Origin: JALOOX01 sp964557955
GTDB lineage: Bacteria > Desulfobacterota > Syntrophobacteria > Syntrophobacterales > Syntrophobacteraceae
Reading direction: 5' to 3'
DNA: 64,000 nucleotides
NCBI GenBank assembly: GCA_964557955.1
Contig: CAZLCS010000014.1
Location: forward strand, 47,823 to 111,822
In this document: positions 16,239 through 23,938 of the stretch, piece by piece
Layout: each line of letters starts with the position of its first letter
How positions within the stretch are numbered: the first letter of the stretch is position 1
Notes under the pieces: generated by a model
The model's database searches: none
What the model was told of the DNA's origin: nothing
Seen by the model: the letters and a program-made list of their open reading frames with translations, nothing else
Position numbers and translations under genes: made by a program

Positions 16239-17576
16239 CTATGGGATCACGAGCTTCTGTCCGACAGAGACATTGTTGGACTTCAGTCTGTTGGCCTTCC
16301 TGAGGGCATCCGGGCTGACCCCGTAACGTCCTGCAATGTCAGAGAGAGTTTCTCCCTTCTTTACGGTGTGTGCAGCATTTGGGGTCGTGGATTTCGACTT
16401 GACACCGGGCTTCTCGGTTTTCGATGATGAATTCACATTTCGGGCATTTCGCTCTCCACTGGCCGTGGCGCGAGGTTCGTTTCTCTTTGGTCCTGAAGAT
16501 TTGAGGCCGCTTGAGATCGCGTTGGTTTGTCGAACCTGTGTCGGAGGGACTTCGGAGGCTGCTCTCCGGGCCGTAATGTCGATATTTCTTCCGAACTCAT
16601 CGGCCGAGCCTACAGGCAACTTGACCTGATGAGATCCTTCCGGAATCTCTTCGGCGCGGAAGGCCGGATTGAGCCTCCTGATCTCGCGCACGGTGGTGCC
16701 GCTGGCTTCAGCAACTGCCTGCATGGGAAGAGGGCAAGAAAGCCGGACGTTCACCCGCTCAGCTTTCAGGGGCGGATAGCCCTGTCCTCTGGGTAAGAGA
16801 TAGCCATAGTGTGCGGGATTGCCCAGGACCGCCTTCACTGCAAGAATACGAAAAATATAGCGCTCGGTTTCGGTGGGGAGGCGCATCTGATAATAGTCCG
16901 CTGATCCCACTGCGCGGATTTGCTCCTGAATGCGCTTATCTCCACAGTTGTAAGTTGCAATGGCCACGGTCCAATTTTTATAGCGTCTGTAAAGATCCTG
17001 CAAAAACTGAAAAGCGCACTCTGTCGCCCGCTCGAAGTCGTATCTTTCATCGCAGCTCCCTTCCTGGCGCAGCCCATAGGCGGAGCCGGTGCTGGGCATG
17101 AACTGCCACGGCCCTGCAGCTCCTTTGGGGGAGCAGGCGTCAGGAAGCAGGTCGCTTTCCACTACTGCCACATACTTCAAATCATCGGGCAGCCCAGTTG
17201 CCCTGAGCTGCTCTTCGATCCATGGGAAGTACCTCTCCATGCGTTTGAGCCACAGATAGACCTGCGCATGATTGTACACGATCAGAGTGAATTCCTTGTC
17301 GAAGCGCTCCAGAACCTCGCGGTTCTGCAGAGGTACCGGCTCACCGCAAAGGTCCATGGTGGAGGGGGGAGGATAGTAGGGGACGAGCCAAGGACTGGAG
17401 GATGCTTTCCCAGGGCCCGGCGCATGCAGCTTGCCGGTCGACTCCCGCACTGCAGCTGTCGTTCCCTCGGTCTGGTCGAGCGAGGGCTGGCCGGTGGCAC
17501 AGCTCCAGGAAGCCATGGCTATGAGGGCCCAGAAGGCCAGCCTTGAAGTCGAGCGTCGCATCCCAATGCATTTCAT
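16239..17576 (-). CDS. MltD-like lytic transglycosylase with C-terminal LysM domain
   Basis: Predicted periplasmic murein lytic transglycosylase of 445 residues. The N-terminus has a signal peptide ending ASWSC, a weak lipobox, so a lipoprotein is possible. The SLT domain (about 100-250) keeps the catalytic Glu in VVESDLLPDA, the ACSPKGAAGPWQFM block and the AIATYNCG block. A spacer domain with an MltD-type LysM-like segment follows, then a Ser/Lys-rich linker and one clear LysM repeat at the C-terminus (HTVKKGETLSDI to VGQKLVIP) for peptidoglycan binding. ATG at 17576 has GAGGA seven bases upstream and is preferred over 17606. Confidence 0.92.
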   Translation of the reverse strand: MKCIGMRRSTSRLAFWALIAMASWSCATGQPSLDQTEGTTAAVRESTGKLHAPGPGKASSSPWLVPYYPPPSTMDLCGEPVPLQNREVLERFDKEFTLIVYNHAQVYLWLKRMERYFPWIEEQLRATGLPDDLKYVAVVESDLLPDACSPKGAAGPWQFMPSTGSAYGLRQEGSCDERYDFERATECAFQFLQDLYRRYKNWTVAIATYNCGDKRIQEQIRAVGSADYYQMRLPTETERYIFRILAVKAVLGNPAHYGYLLPRGQGYPPLKAERVNVRLSCPLPMQAVAEASGTTVREIRRLNPAFRAEEIPEGSHQVKLPVGSADEFGRNIDITARRAASEVPPTQVRQTNAISSGLKSSGPKRNEPRATASGERNARNVNSSSKTEKPGVKSKSTTPNAAHTVKKGETLSDIAGRYGVSPDALRKANRLKSNNVSVGQKLVIP

Positions 17577-17665
17577 GGCAGGATCCTCAGTAAAATCTGA
17601 AACCATGGTTCCTATGCCTGTCGAGTGGTGAAGAATCTACATCAAGCACCTTGGGGTGTCCATGA

Positions 17666-17722
17666 TAACATGTTAATCTCCCGAGACTTCAACCTGTTGG
17701 GGGTCGCGGCAGCGAACCCCCA
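17666..17722. promoter_or_regulatory. Palindrome and strong hairpin between divergent genes
   Basis: Between the divergent transglycosylase and nitrilase genes lie the palindrome TAACATGTTA (17666-17675) and a hairpin at 17698-17722 (TGGGGGT with ACCCCCA, continued by CGC/GCG around a GGCA loop). There is no T-run on either side, so it is not a simple terminator; an operator or leader structure is possible. Confidence 0.3.
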
Positions 17723-17862
17723 CCCGGCGAAAGCACGTTGTTGATTTGCTTCAGCCCTTTCCGTGGCCGGAGAGATCCGAATGACCGGCGCAGTGAGGCG
17801 GCATGATGGGGAATACACCCCCTCGAAGCCGTGTTGGGATTCTCCTTATTGGGGCATGTTTC

Positions 17863-18696
17863 ATGAGTCGATTCACGGCAGCCTGTTGGCAGTTTGAGGT
17901 GAGCCTGCTCAGCCTTGAAGAGCATTTGGAGCAGCTGGAACAAGTCGTCGATGATTTGCACGCGAAAGGATGCCGGCTCCTCGTTCTCCCGGAGATGTGG
18001 TTCTGTGGCTTCTCCCCTCCTCAGCTGCGCTCATTGGCCCTCCGTACTCCGGAAGTGCTTGCCCATTGGCAGAATCTGTGCCGACAGAAGTCCATGGTCC
18101 TGACAGGGAGCATGCCGGAGCTCGATGGGGCGCACCTCTATAACACAAGCTTCGTTGTAGATGCGGATGGGACTGTGGCGGGAAGCTACCGAAAAACCCA
18201 CCTGTTCTCGCCCAATGGAGAACACCTGAAGTTTGCGCCGGGTCAGAGTCTGCTGGTCTGTGCCACTCGCTTGGGTCGCGTGGGCATTGTGATCTGCTAC
18301 GATCTGCGCTTCCCCGAGATCAGCCGCCGTCTCGCCCTGGAAGGTGCACAGGTGCTGTGCGTATCGGCCCTGTGGCCAGCTGTGAGAATCGAACACTGGG
18401 ACCTGCTGTTGCGTTCCAGGGCACTGGAAAATCAGGTTTTTGTTGTGGGATGCAATGGTTGTGGACAGGATGGCGATCTCGTGTACGGGGGTGGGTCCGC
18501 CATCATAGACCCCACAGGCCATTGTCTTTCACGGGCGCCCGCAGGGGCAGGATGGATTTCAGCAGAGCTGGACTTGACACAGATCGAGTCATTCCGTCGG
18601 GCAATCCCCTGCTGGGCGGACCGAAGGGAGGATTTGTACGGGAGCCTTGGGAAGGCCGGCAGGAACACATGCCCTAGAGGGGCTCGATTGAAGTGA
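17863..18696 (+). CDS. Carbon-nitrogen hydrolase (nitrilase superfamily)
   Basis: Predicted amidase of about 277 residues with the nitrilase-superfamily catalytic triad: Glu in VLPEMWFCG, Lys in YRKTHLF and Cys in IVICYDLRFPE. The closest description is the YafV/omega-amidase group, which hydrolyses alpha-keto acid amides such as 2-oxoglutaramate. ATG at 17863 begins the first beta strand (SRFTAACWQFE); an upstream ATG at 17803 would add a 20-residue hydrophobic stretch not usual for the family. It converges on the DUF4412-like gene. Substrate is not certain. Confidence 0.88.
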   Translation: MSRFTAACWQFEVSLLSLEEHLEQLEQVVDDLHAKGCRLLVLPEMWFCGFSPPQLRSLALRTPEVLAHWQNLCRQKSMVLTGSMPELDGAHLYNTSFVVDADGTVAGSYRKTHLFSPNGEHLKFAPGQSLLVCATRLGRVGIVICYDLRFPEISRRLALEGAQVLCVSALWPAVRIEHWDLLLRSRALENQVFVVGCNGCGQDGDLVYGGGSAIIDPTGHCLSRAPAGAGWISAELDLTQIESFRRAIPCWADRREDLYGSLGKAGRNTCPRGARLK

Positions 18697-18762
18697 GAAG
18701 GTGGAGCCCCAAGGGTCATGCGATGCTTCATCGTAAGGATGAATCGATGTTTCGGATGGTGG

Positions 18763-19575
18763 TCATCGTCGTCCTCTGGGGGGACCTGCACCATCACCGC
18801 CCCTCTCGGATCCGGGCCCCATCATCGATTGGCGGCTGTACCCGGCGGGAATCTCAAATATGCCGGGCGGCGCCGGTTCCTCCCTGAACTCCACCAGATC
18901 CACCCTGGATTTGACTTCGGCCTCTCCCATCCTTGTTGTCGTCAGTGACAGGACGGGTACTCCACGTATCTTTCTCGTTTCCGCGAGATTGGCATCCATG
19001 GCCTCCCGCCCGCCTGGCTGGGACGCCATGAGGGCCAGGCTGAATCGGGCATACAGATCACGGTCCATCTTGAGATCCTCGGTGGCCCAGATCTCGGAAA
19101 CCACAGGCCCCATCATGGATTCAACTCTCTGGATGTATTTTCTGCATTGGTACGGCCCGATCTTCCTGGTTTCGCCCGTGTCGCTGATCTTCATGTTCAT
19201 TTTGAGCATGGACTGGGTCCTTGGATCAGTGGGGGCCCGTTCCTTTGTGGAAGGCCGTCCGTCAGAGGGGGAAGTGCCCGCGTGAGAGCGGTTCATGGGC
19301 ATCTCGCTGTAGACTCTCCGGGAATGATCCAGAAAGTAGGAGGCGCCTTTGTCGAGCCTTACAATGACCGAATGGTCTTCCATATCCGAGCGCGCTTTAT
19401 CGGTCGACAGCCACATCTTCTGCATGAAGTCGCGGGCAGGCTGGCTCCGGCCCATCATCTGGAATCCCTCCGTATGATGCTGCTGTTTTATGAAGATGTC
19501 GGCCTGGACCTCCGGTGCAACCATCCCGAGGCTGACTGCAGAGACAATAAGCAGCATACAAAGATGTGTCCTCAT
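18763..19575 (-). CDS. Secreted DUF4412-like protein
   Basis: Predicted periplasmic or outer-membrane-associated protein of 270 residues. The start ATG 19575 is set by AAGGAG five bases upstream and begins a clear signal peptide (MRTHLCMLLIV to EVQA). The mature part resembles DUF4412-type beta-rich domains, which are LolA-like in shape: alternating strands with IVRLDKGASYFLDHSRRVYSEMP, then a Met-rich middle (SMLKMNMKISDTG, SMMGP) and an RKIGPYQCRKYIQ block. The C-terminal tail is Gly/Pro/Arg-rich. Function is unknown. The family name is from memory of its pattern and should be treated as tentative. Confidence 0.7.
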   Translation of the reverse strand: MRTHLCMLLIVSAVSLGMVAPEVQADIFIKQQHHTEGFQMMGRSQPARDFMQKMWLSTDKARSDMEDHSVIVRLDKGASYFLDHSRRVYSEMPMNRSHAGTSPSDGRPSTKERAPTDPRTQSMLKMNMKISDTGETRKIGPYQCRKYIQRVESMMGPVVSEIWATEDLKMDRDLYARFSLALMASQPGGREAMDANLAETRKIRGVPVLSLTTTRMGEAEVKSRVDLVEFREEPAPPGIFEIPAGYSRQSMMGPGSERGGDGAGPPRGRR

Positions 19576-19886
19576 CCAATCTCCTTCGATGTTGAGATGA
19601 AAACGGCAAACCGATCCCAACGGCGGCCTCAGTCCGGAACCGCCTCGGCCTATTGTCCACATGCTGCAAACCTAACCCTTTTCAGCTGTGGATGCAATCA
19701 CTGCTCACAAGTATGCCGCTGGGATGAGACTTCGGATAGGTCTCGGACGTTGACCCTCGGGGGTTTTGGTCCTATTAAAGGTCTTGACGTCCGCTTGAAT
19801 TGTGATTTGGCCTTTGGAGATGCTTGATAACGGGGATTTACGCAGCCTCTATGTGACAAATATGTCACAAGATCGGTGACCCGGTC
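19576..19886. other. Intergenic region between divergent genes
   Basis: About 310 bases between the DUF4412-like gene (minus) and prmA (plus). Apart from the palindrome at 19852-19869 I see no ORF or RNA gene; promoters for both directions must lie here but none is obvious. Confidence 0.45.
19852..19869. promoter_or_regulatory. Perfect inverted repeat upstream of prmA
   Basis: TGTGACA (19852-19858) and TGTCACA (19863-19869) form a perfect 7-4-7 inverted repeat ending 17 bases before the prmA ATG. It resembles CRP/FNR-family operators, but the distance between the TGTGA and TCACA halves is eight bases instead of the six of a CRP site. It may instead act as a small RNA hairpin that covers the translation start. 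Confidence 0.35.
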
Positions 19887-20819
19887 ATGGAAAAGCACTG
19901 GAATCGTATTGATGTGGTCGTTCCGGAGGAAGACGCAGAAGCTCTTGCTTTCGAGGTTGCTGAGGTGCTGGCTGTGGGGGTCGAATTGATCGACGAGGGT
20001 TTTAGATTCTATGTAGATGTCGACACTCCGAACGACCTGTGGGAGGGTAAATTCGGGCGCATCCTTGAGGACTACAGGGATCAGTACCCTGGGAGAGCCG
20101 GTGCGATCCTGGTGCGCACGCAGAATCTGGTCGAGGACGACTGGGCGAACCGCTGGAAAGTACACTTCAAGCCGTTGCGCGTGGGTAAGCGTTTTCTCAT
20201 CTGCCCCACATGGGACAGGTCCGGGTCCGAAGTCGGAGATCGGGTGATCCTGCTGGATCCGGGAATGGCCTTTGGCACAGGGCACCATGAGACGACCCGG
20301 CTATGTCTCGAGTGGATGGAGGATCGGACTGAAACGCTTGACTCCGGCAACATGAGCCTGCTGGATCTGGGGACCGGCTCGGGAATTCTTGCGATGGCCG
20401 GGGCAATGCTGGGTTTCGGGAGGGTTGTTGCAGTTGACAATGATGAGGAAGCCGTGGAAGTGGCCAGGGCGAATCTTCTGGTCAACGGCCTCGAGGAAAA
20501 GGTCGCTCTCTCGGTCGGATCGTCGGGTGAGCTGGGGGAGAGGTTCGATGTTGTGGTGGCCAACATCCAGGCGAATCCGCTCATAGAGATGGCGCATGCA
20601 CTATCCCGAAGAATTCAGCCGGAAGGGATCCTGGTCCTGAGCGGAATTCTCATCGAGCAGGAGCCCGGGGTGCGCTCCGCGTACGAGGAAGCCGGTTTGG
20701 TTTTCGCGGAGCGACGGACTGCAGGGGAGTGGTGTCTGCTGGTTTTCCAGATCCGAAACAAAGAATCGAAGCCTGTCCCCGGGAAGGCTTCTGGAAAGGA
20801 TGCTTCCCATGGCTCCTAA
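19887..20819 (+). CDS. prmA: Ribosomal protein L11 methyltransferase
   Basis: SAM-dependent methyltransferase that trimethylates lysines and the N-terminus of ribosomal protein L11. The 310-residue protein has the PrmA N-terminal substrate domain (about 1-110, with the WANRWKVHFKP connector) and the Rossmann domain with LLDLGTGSGILAMAG as motif I, VVAVDNDEEAVEVA as motif II and VVANIQANPL as motif IV. The GMAFGTGHHETT block before motif I is a PrmA signature. No clear Shine-Dalgarno precedes the ATG. It overlaps the icd start, indicating one transcript. Confidence 0.94.
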   Translation: MEKHWNRIDVVVPEEDAEALAFEVAEVLAVGVELIDEGFRFYVDVDTPNDLWEGKFGRILEDYRDQYPGRAGAILVRTQNLVEDDWANRWKVHFKPLRVGKRFLICPTWDRSGSEVGDRVILLDPGMAFGTGHHETTRLCLEWMEDRTETLDSGNMSLLDLGTGSGILAMAGAMLGFGRVVAVDNDEEAVEVARANLLVNGLEEKVALSVGSSGELGERFDVVVANIQANPLIEMAHALSRRIQPEGILVLSGILIEQEPGVRSAYEEAGLVFAERRTAGEWCLLVFQIRNKESKPVPGKASGKDASHGS

Positions 20820-22050
20820 TACTCAAAATGGTTCATGGATCACCCTGGACGAGAACGGGTCGATGAACGTTCCCGACTGCCCATTCGTCGGTTTCATTGA
20901 AGGGGATGGGGTCGGTCCTGATATTTGGGCCGCGACGCGACCGGTGGTGGAGAATGCCGTGGAGAAGTGCTACGGGGGGCGGCGCTGGATTCACTGGGTG
21001 GAGCTTGCGGCCGGTGAAAAAGCTTATCTTGAAGCCGGTGAGTGGCTGCCGCACAAGACCCTGGACCTGCTTCGCCAGTGTGTGGTGGCCATCAAGGGAC
21101 CCATGACGACACCCGTAGGAGAGGGCATTCGCAGCCTGAATGTGACGTTGCGCCAGCTTCTGGACCTTTATGCCTGTGTGAGACCCGTCCGTTACTTCTC
21201 CGGCGTACCTTCACCCGTGAGGCATCCCGAAAGGGTCAAGATGGTGGTGTTCCGGGAAAATACTGAGGACGTCTACGCGGGGATCGAATGGCCGGCCGGT
21301 TCCGAGGAGGCAGCCCGCATGGCGGCTTTCCTGAGGGATTCTTTTGGGATCGAGCTGCTTCGGGATTCAGGTATCGGAGTCAAACCCATGAGCCGGTTGG
21401 GGACGCACCGCCTCGTTCGCCGGGCCATCCGGTATGCCCTCGATCATGGATTGCCGTCGGTGACGCTGGTGCACAAGGGAAATATCATGAAGTACACGGA
21501 AGGGGCCTTCAGGAACTGGGGTTACGAGTTGGCGGCAACAGAGTTCGGTGACCGGACCGTTCCGGAGGGCGAGCTGTCGGAAAAGTTTGGCGGAAAGGTA
21601 CCCGCCGGATACATCGTGATCAAGGATCGCATCGCGGATTCCATGTTCCAGCAGGTGCTGCTGCGTCCTGATGAGTACTCGGTGCTCGCGACTCCAAATC
21701 TCAACGGGGATTACCTGTCCGATGCTCTGGCGGCCCAGGTGGGAGGGCTGGGGATGGCCCCGGGAGCCAACATCGGGGACAGCTGCGCCATATTCGAAGC
21801 CACTCATGGAACGGCGCCCAAGTATGCCGGTCTCGACAAGATCAATCCGGGGTCTCTCATCCTGTCAGCAGCCATGATGCTCGATCACCTGGGCTGGAAC
21901 GAGGCGGCTCGCTGTATCGAAACCGCACTGGAGAGAACGATTCAGGCCGGAATCGTCACCTATGATCTGGCCCGCCAGATGGATGGCGCCAGGGAAGTGC
22001 GCTGCTCCGAATTTGCATCCGCCTTGGTGGATCGCATGGTAAGGCCCTGA
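20809..22050 (+). CDS. icd: NADP-type isocitrate dehydrogenase
   Basis: Oxidatively decarboxylates isocitrate to 2-oxoglutarate in the TCA cycle. The 413-residue protein has the family motifs GDGVGPDIW at the N-terminus, the substrate loop NVTLRQ with the phosphorylatable Ser equivalent region (IRSLNVTLR), RENTEDVYAGIEW, the catalytic Lys in VHKGNIMK, and the metal-binding GDYLSDALAAQVGG. Size and motifs fit the homodimeric bacterial Icd. ATG at 20809 is preferred over 20800 because GGAAAGGA lies eight bases upstream of it. It overlaps the end of prmA by 11 bases. In an anaerobe it may feed glutamate synthesis or run a full oxidative cycle. Confidence 0.93.
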   Translation: MAPNTQNGSWITLDENGSMNVPDCPFVGFIEGDGVGPDIWAATRPVVENAVEKCYGGRRWIHWVELAAGEKAYLEAGEWLPHKTLDLLRQCVVAIKGPMTTPVGEGIRSLNVTLRQLLDLYACVRPVRYFSGVPSPVRHPERVKMVVFRENTEDVYAGIEWPAGSEEAARMAAFLRDSFGIELLRDSGIGVKPMSRLGTHRLVRRAIRYALDHGLPSVTLVHKGNIMKYTEGAFRNWGYELAATEFGDRTVPEGELSEKFGGKVPAGYIVIKDRIADSMFQQVLLRPDEYSVLATPNLNGDYLSDALAAQVGGLGMAPGANIGDSCAIFEATHGTAPKYAGLDKINPGSLILSAAMMLDHLGWNEAARCIETALERTIQAGIVTYDLARQMDGAREVRCSEFASALVDRMVRP

Positions 22051-22122
22051 GAACTCAGCCATTTTGGCAGCAGTCTCATGCTCTTCGTGAATTCACAACC
22101 TGGAACACCCAGCAGTTGAGTC

Positions 22123-23343
22123 ATGGCCATGACAACATGCCTGGAAGATCTGAGGGAATCCAACGAGTTTCTCAATCTCCTGTTGGATAACATCAACACC
22201 GCCGTCCTCATCGCGGACGAGAATTTTCAGATCCAGGAAGTGAACCGTTCCTTCACCCAGCTCTTTGACCGGGCCTTCGACGGCGAGATCGGGGGCCGCT
22301 TTGGAGAGGCGACGGGGTGCGTGCAGGCGGTGATGGAGAACAAACCCTGCGGTGAGACATCCCACTGTCAGGAATGCGTGCTCAGGAAATCCCTCATCAG
22401 TACCATGACGGCCAAGGTACCCATCGACAAGGCTTCCCTCAGACGGGTTTTCTACATCGGCGGCGCTCCTGTGGAGAAGTTCCTGGAATTCAGCACTCGG
22501 GCTGTCACGTTCCACGGTCGACAGATGGTGCTGGTCTTCATTTACGACATCACCGAGCTGGAGACCCAGAAGACTGAGCTGCAAAAGCGGCAGATGCAGA
22601 TCAATGAGGATCTGGCTGCCGCTGCGGAGATCCAGAGAAGCCTGCTCCCGATGGCTATCCCCCGTTCCGTGCGTGTTCGCATGGCCTGGAAATTCCAGCC
22701 CTCCTGGAAGATCGGCGGCGACATCTTCAATATCTGCTGTCTCGACAAGGAGCGGATGGGGCTCTACATGCTCGACGTCTGCGGCCACGGGGTCTCGGCC
22801 GCCCTGATCGCTGTGACGGTGAGTCAATTCTTGGCCAGCCATCGTATGTTCTATGGGGAGGAGGGGGGAGCGCCGCTATCCCCGGCAGAAATCCTCAACA
22901 GCCTGAACAGGGCATTCCCCTTCGAACGGTTCAACAGCTTCTTTTCAATCGTCTATGTGGCCATTGACGAACGGACCGGCCAGCTGACATACAGCTGTGC
23001 AGGGCATCCCCCTCCTGTCATTCTGAGAGAGAAAGGTAGAATTGAGGTGTTGAACGTCAGGGGGCCGGTGATCGGTGTCGAGGACGGCAGTTCGTTTGAG
23101 CAGGAGCAGGTCCGGCTCCAACCAGGAAACAAGCTCGTGCTGTACACGGATGGGATCCTGGAGGTCTTCAACGCGGATGGGCAGGTCTTCGGCAAAGAGC
23201 GCCTCTACCGGATTCTGGAAGCGCATGGCGGTGAAGCGCCCGACGATTTGGTGGAGGAGCTCTCCCGCCGCTGCCTGGAGTTTGCCCAGGGGAGCGGCCT
23301 CGAGGATGACATTTCTCTCCTCGTGCTGGAATATAACGGTTGA
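22123..23343 (+). CDS. PAS domain plus SpoIIE-type PP2C phosphatase
   Basis: Cytosolic sensor-phosphatase of 406 residues. An N-terminal PAS domain (about 18-150) carries a cysteine cluster (GCVQ, KPCG, SHCQEC) within the sensor loop, then a helical linker (about 150-175, ELETQKTELQKRQMQ), then an RsbU/SpoIIE-like serine phosphatase domain (about 180-405) with the metal sites GGDIFN, DVCGHGVSAALI, LTYSCAGHPP, LYTDGILEVFN and DDISLLVLE. Such proteins usually switch an anti-sigma antagonist. No partner anti-anti-sigma factor or kinase is adjacent, so its pathway is unknown. Confidence 0.9.
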   Translation: MAMTTCLEDLRESNEFLNLLLDNINTAVLIADENFQIQEVNRSFTQLFDRAFDGEIGGRFGEATGCVQAVMENKPCGETSHCQECVLRKSLISTMTAKVPIDKASLRRVFYIGGAPVEKFLEFSTRAVTFHGRQMVLVFIYDITELETQKTELQKRQMQINEDLAAAAEIQRSLLPMAIPRSVRVRMAWKFQPSWKIGGDIFNICCLDKERMGLYMLDVCGHGVSAALIAVTVSQFLASHRMFYGEEGGAPLSPAEILNSLNRAFPFERFNSFFSIVYVAIDERTGQLTYSCAGHPPPVILREKGRIEVLNVRGPVIGVEDGSSFEQEQVRLQPGNKLVLYTDGILEVFNADGQVFGKERLYRILEAHGGEAPDDLVEELSRRCLEFAQGSGLEDDISLLVLEYNG

Positions 23344-23390
23344 AACGGTGGGCTGATCAGCCAGTGATAACATCGCACGCGCTTAGAGAA

Positions 23391-23813
23391 TCAGAGCCCC
23401 TGATTGTCTTTGGGATGACTTTTCTTCATCAGATAGTATCCAGCTGTCAACGCTACGACGATTGATGCGATTCCGATCAGACCCATGGAATCCGTTTCTT
23501 TCAAGTCCAATATGATCACCTTGCGAGCAATGGCAATGATAGCCACCGAGAGGACCACTTCATAATGAGGTTTTCCCTGAGTCAGATAAGTCTTCATGAT
23601 CGTTTCGAGCAGTTCGATTCCTATGAGGACCAGCATAAATAAACCAAATATGTCAAGCAGTTGAGCTATGCTCAGGATAAAGAGGGGTGGCTCATTAATA
23701 TCCTTGATAATCAGCCAGCCCAGATCGATGGTTGCCAGTCCTAAAACAATAGCCATCATCACCATGAGTGACTGGATGACTATTTTCTGGTATTTTTTTA
23801 AGACATTGAACAT
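23391..23813 (-). CDS. PsiE-like membrane protein
   Basis: 140-residue integral membrane protein with four hydrophobic segments, resembling the phosphate-starvation-inducible PsiE family. A core EVVLSVAIIAIARKVIILD is the most conserved stretch, followed by a last helix (IGIASIVVALTAGYYLM) and a charged C-tail. Its base composition is clearly richer in A/T than the flanking genes, which hints at recent acquisition. PsiE function is unknown. It converges with the PAS-phosphatase gene and lies downstream of comEC. Confidence 0.82.
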   Translation of the reverse strand: MFNVLKKYQKIVIQSLMVMMAIVLGLATIDLGWLIIKDINEPPLFILSIAQLLDIFGLFMLVLIGIELLETIMKTYLTQGKPHYEVVLSVAIIAIARKVIILDLKETDSMGLIGIASIVVALTAGYYLMKKSHPKDNQGL

Positions 23814-23938
23814 TATAGACCCTCTGCTGTTGAACTGTTCCAGCCCGTAGCACTGGGTGATGCAGATGGCTGCACCGCCTCACTCAGTCGTTTTGCCGTC
23901 TTGACTCGACCTTCCTTCGGGATCGCCCGACTACGTGA

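Noticed and set aside
17698..17722. Calling this hairpin a terminator
   Set aside because: It lies between divergent genes and lacks a T-run on both sides.
19852..19869. Calling the palindrome a CRP site
   Set aside because: The half-sites are eight bases apart instead of six.
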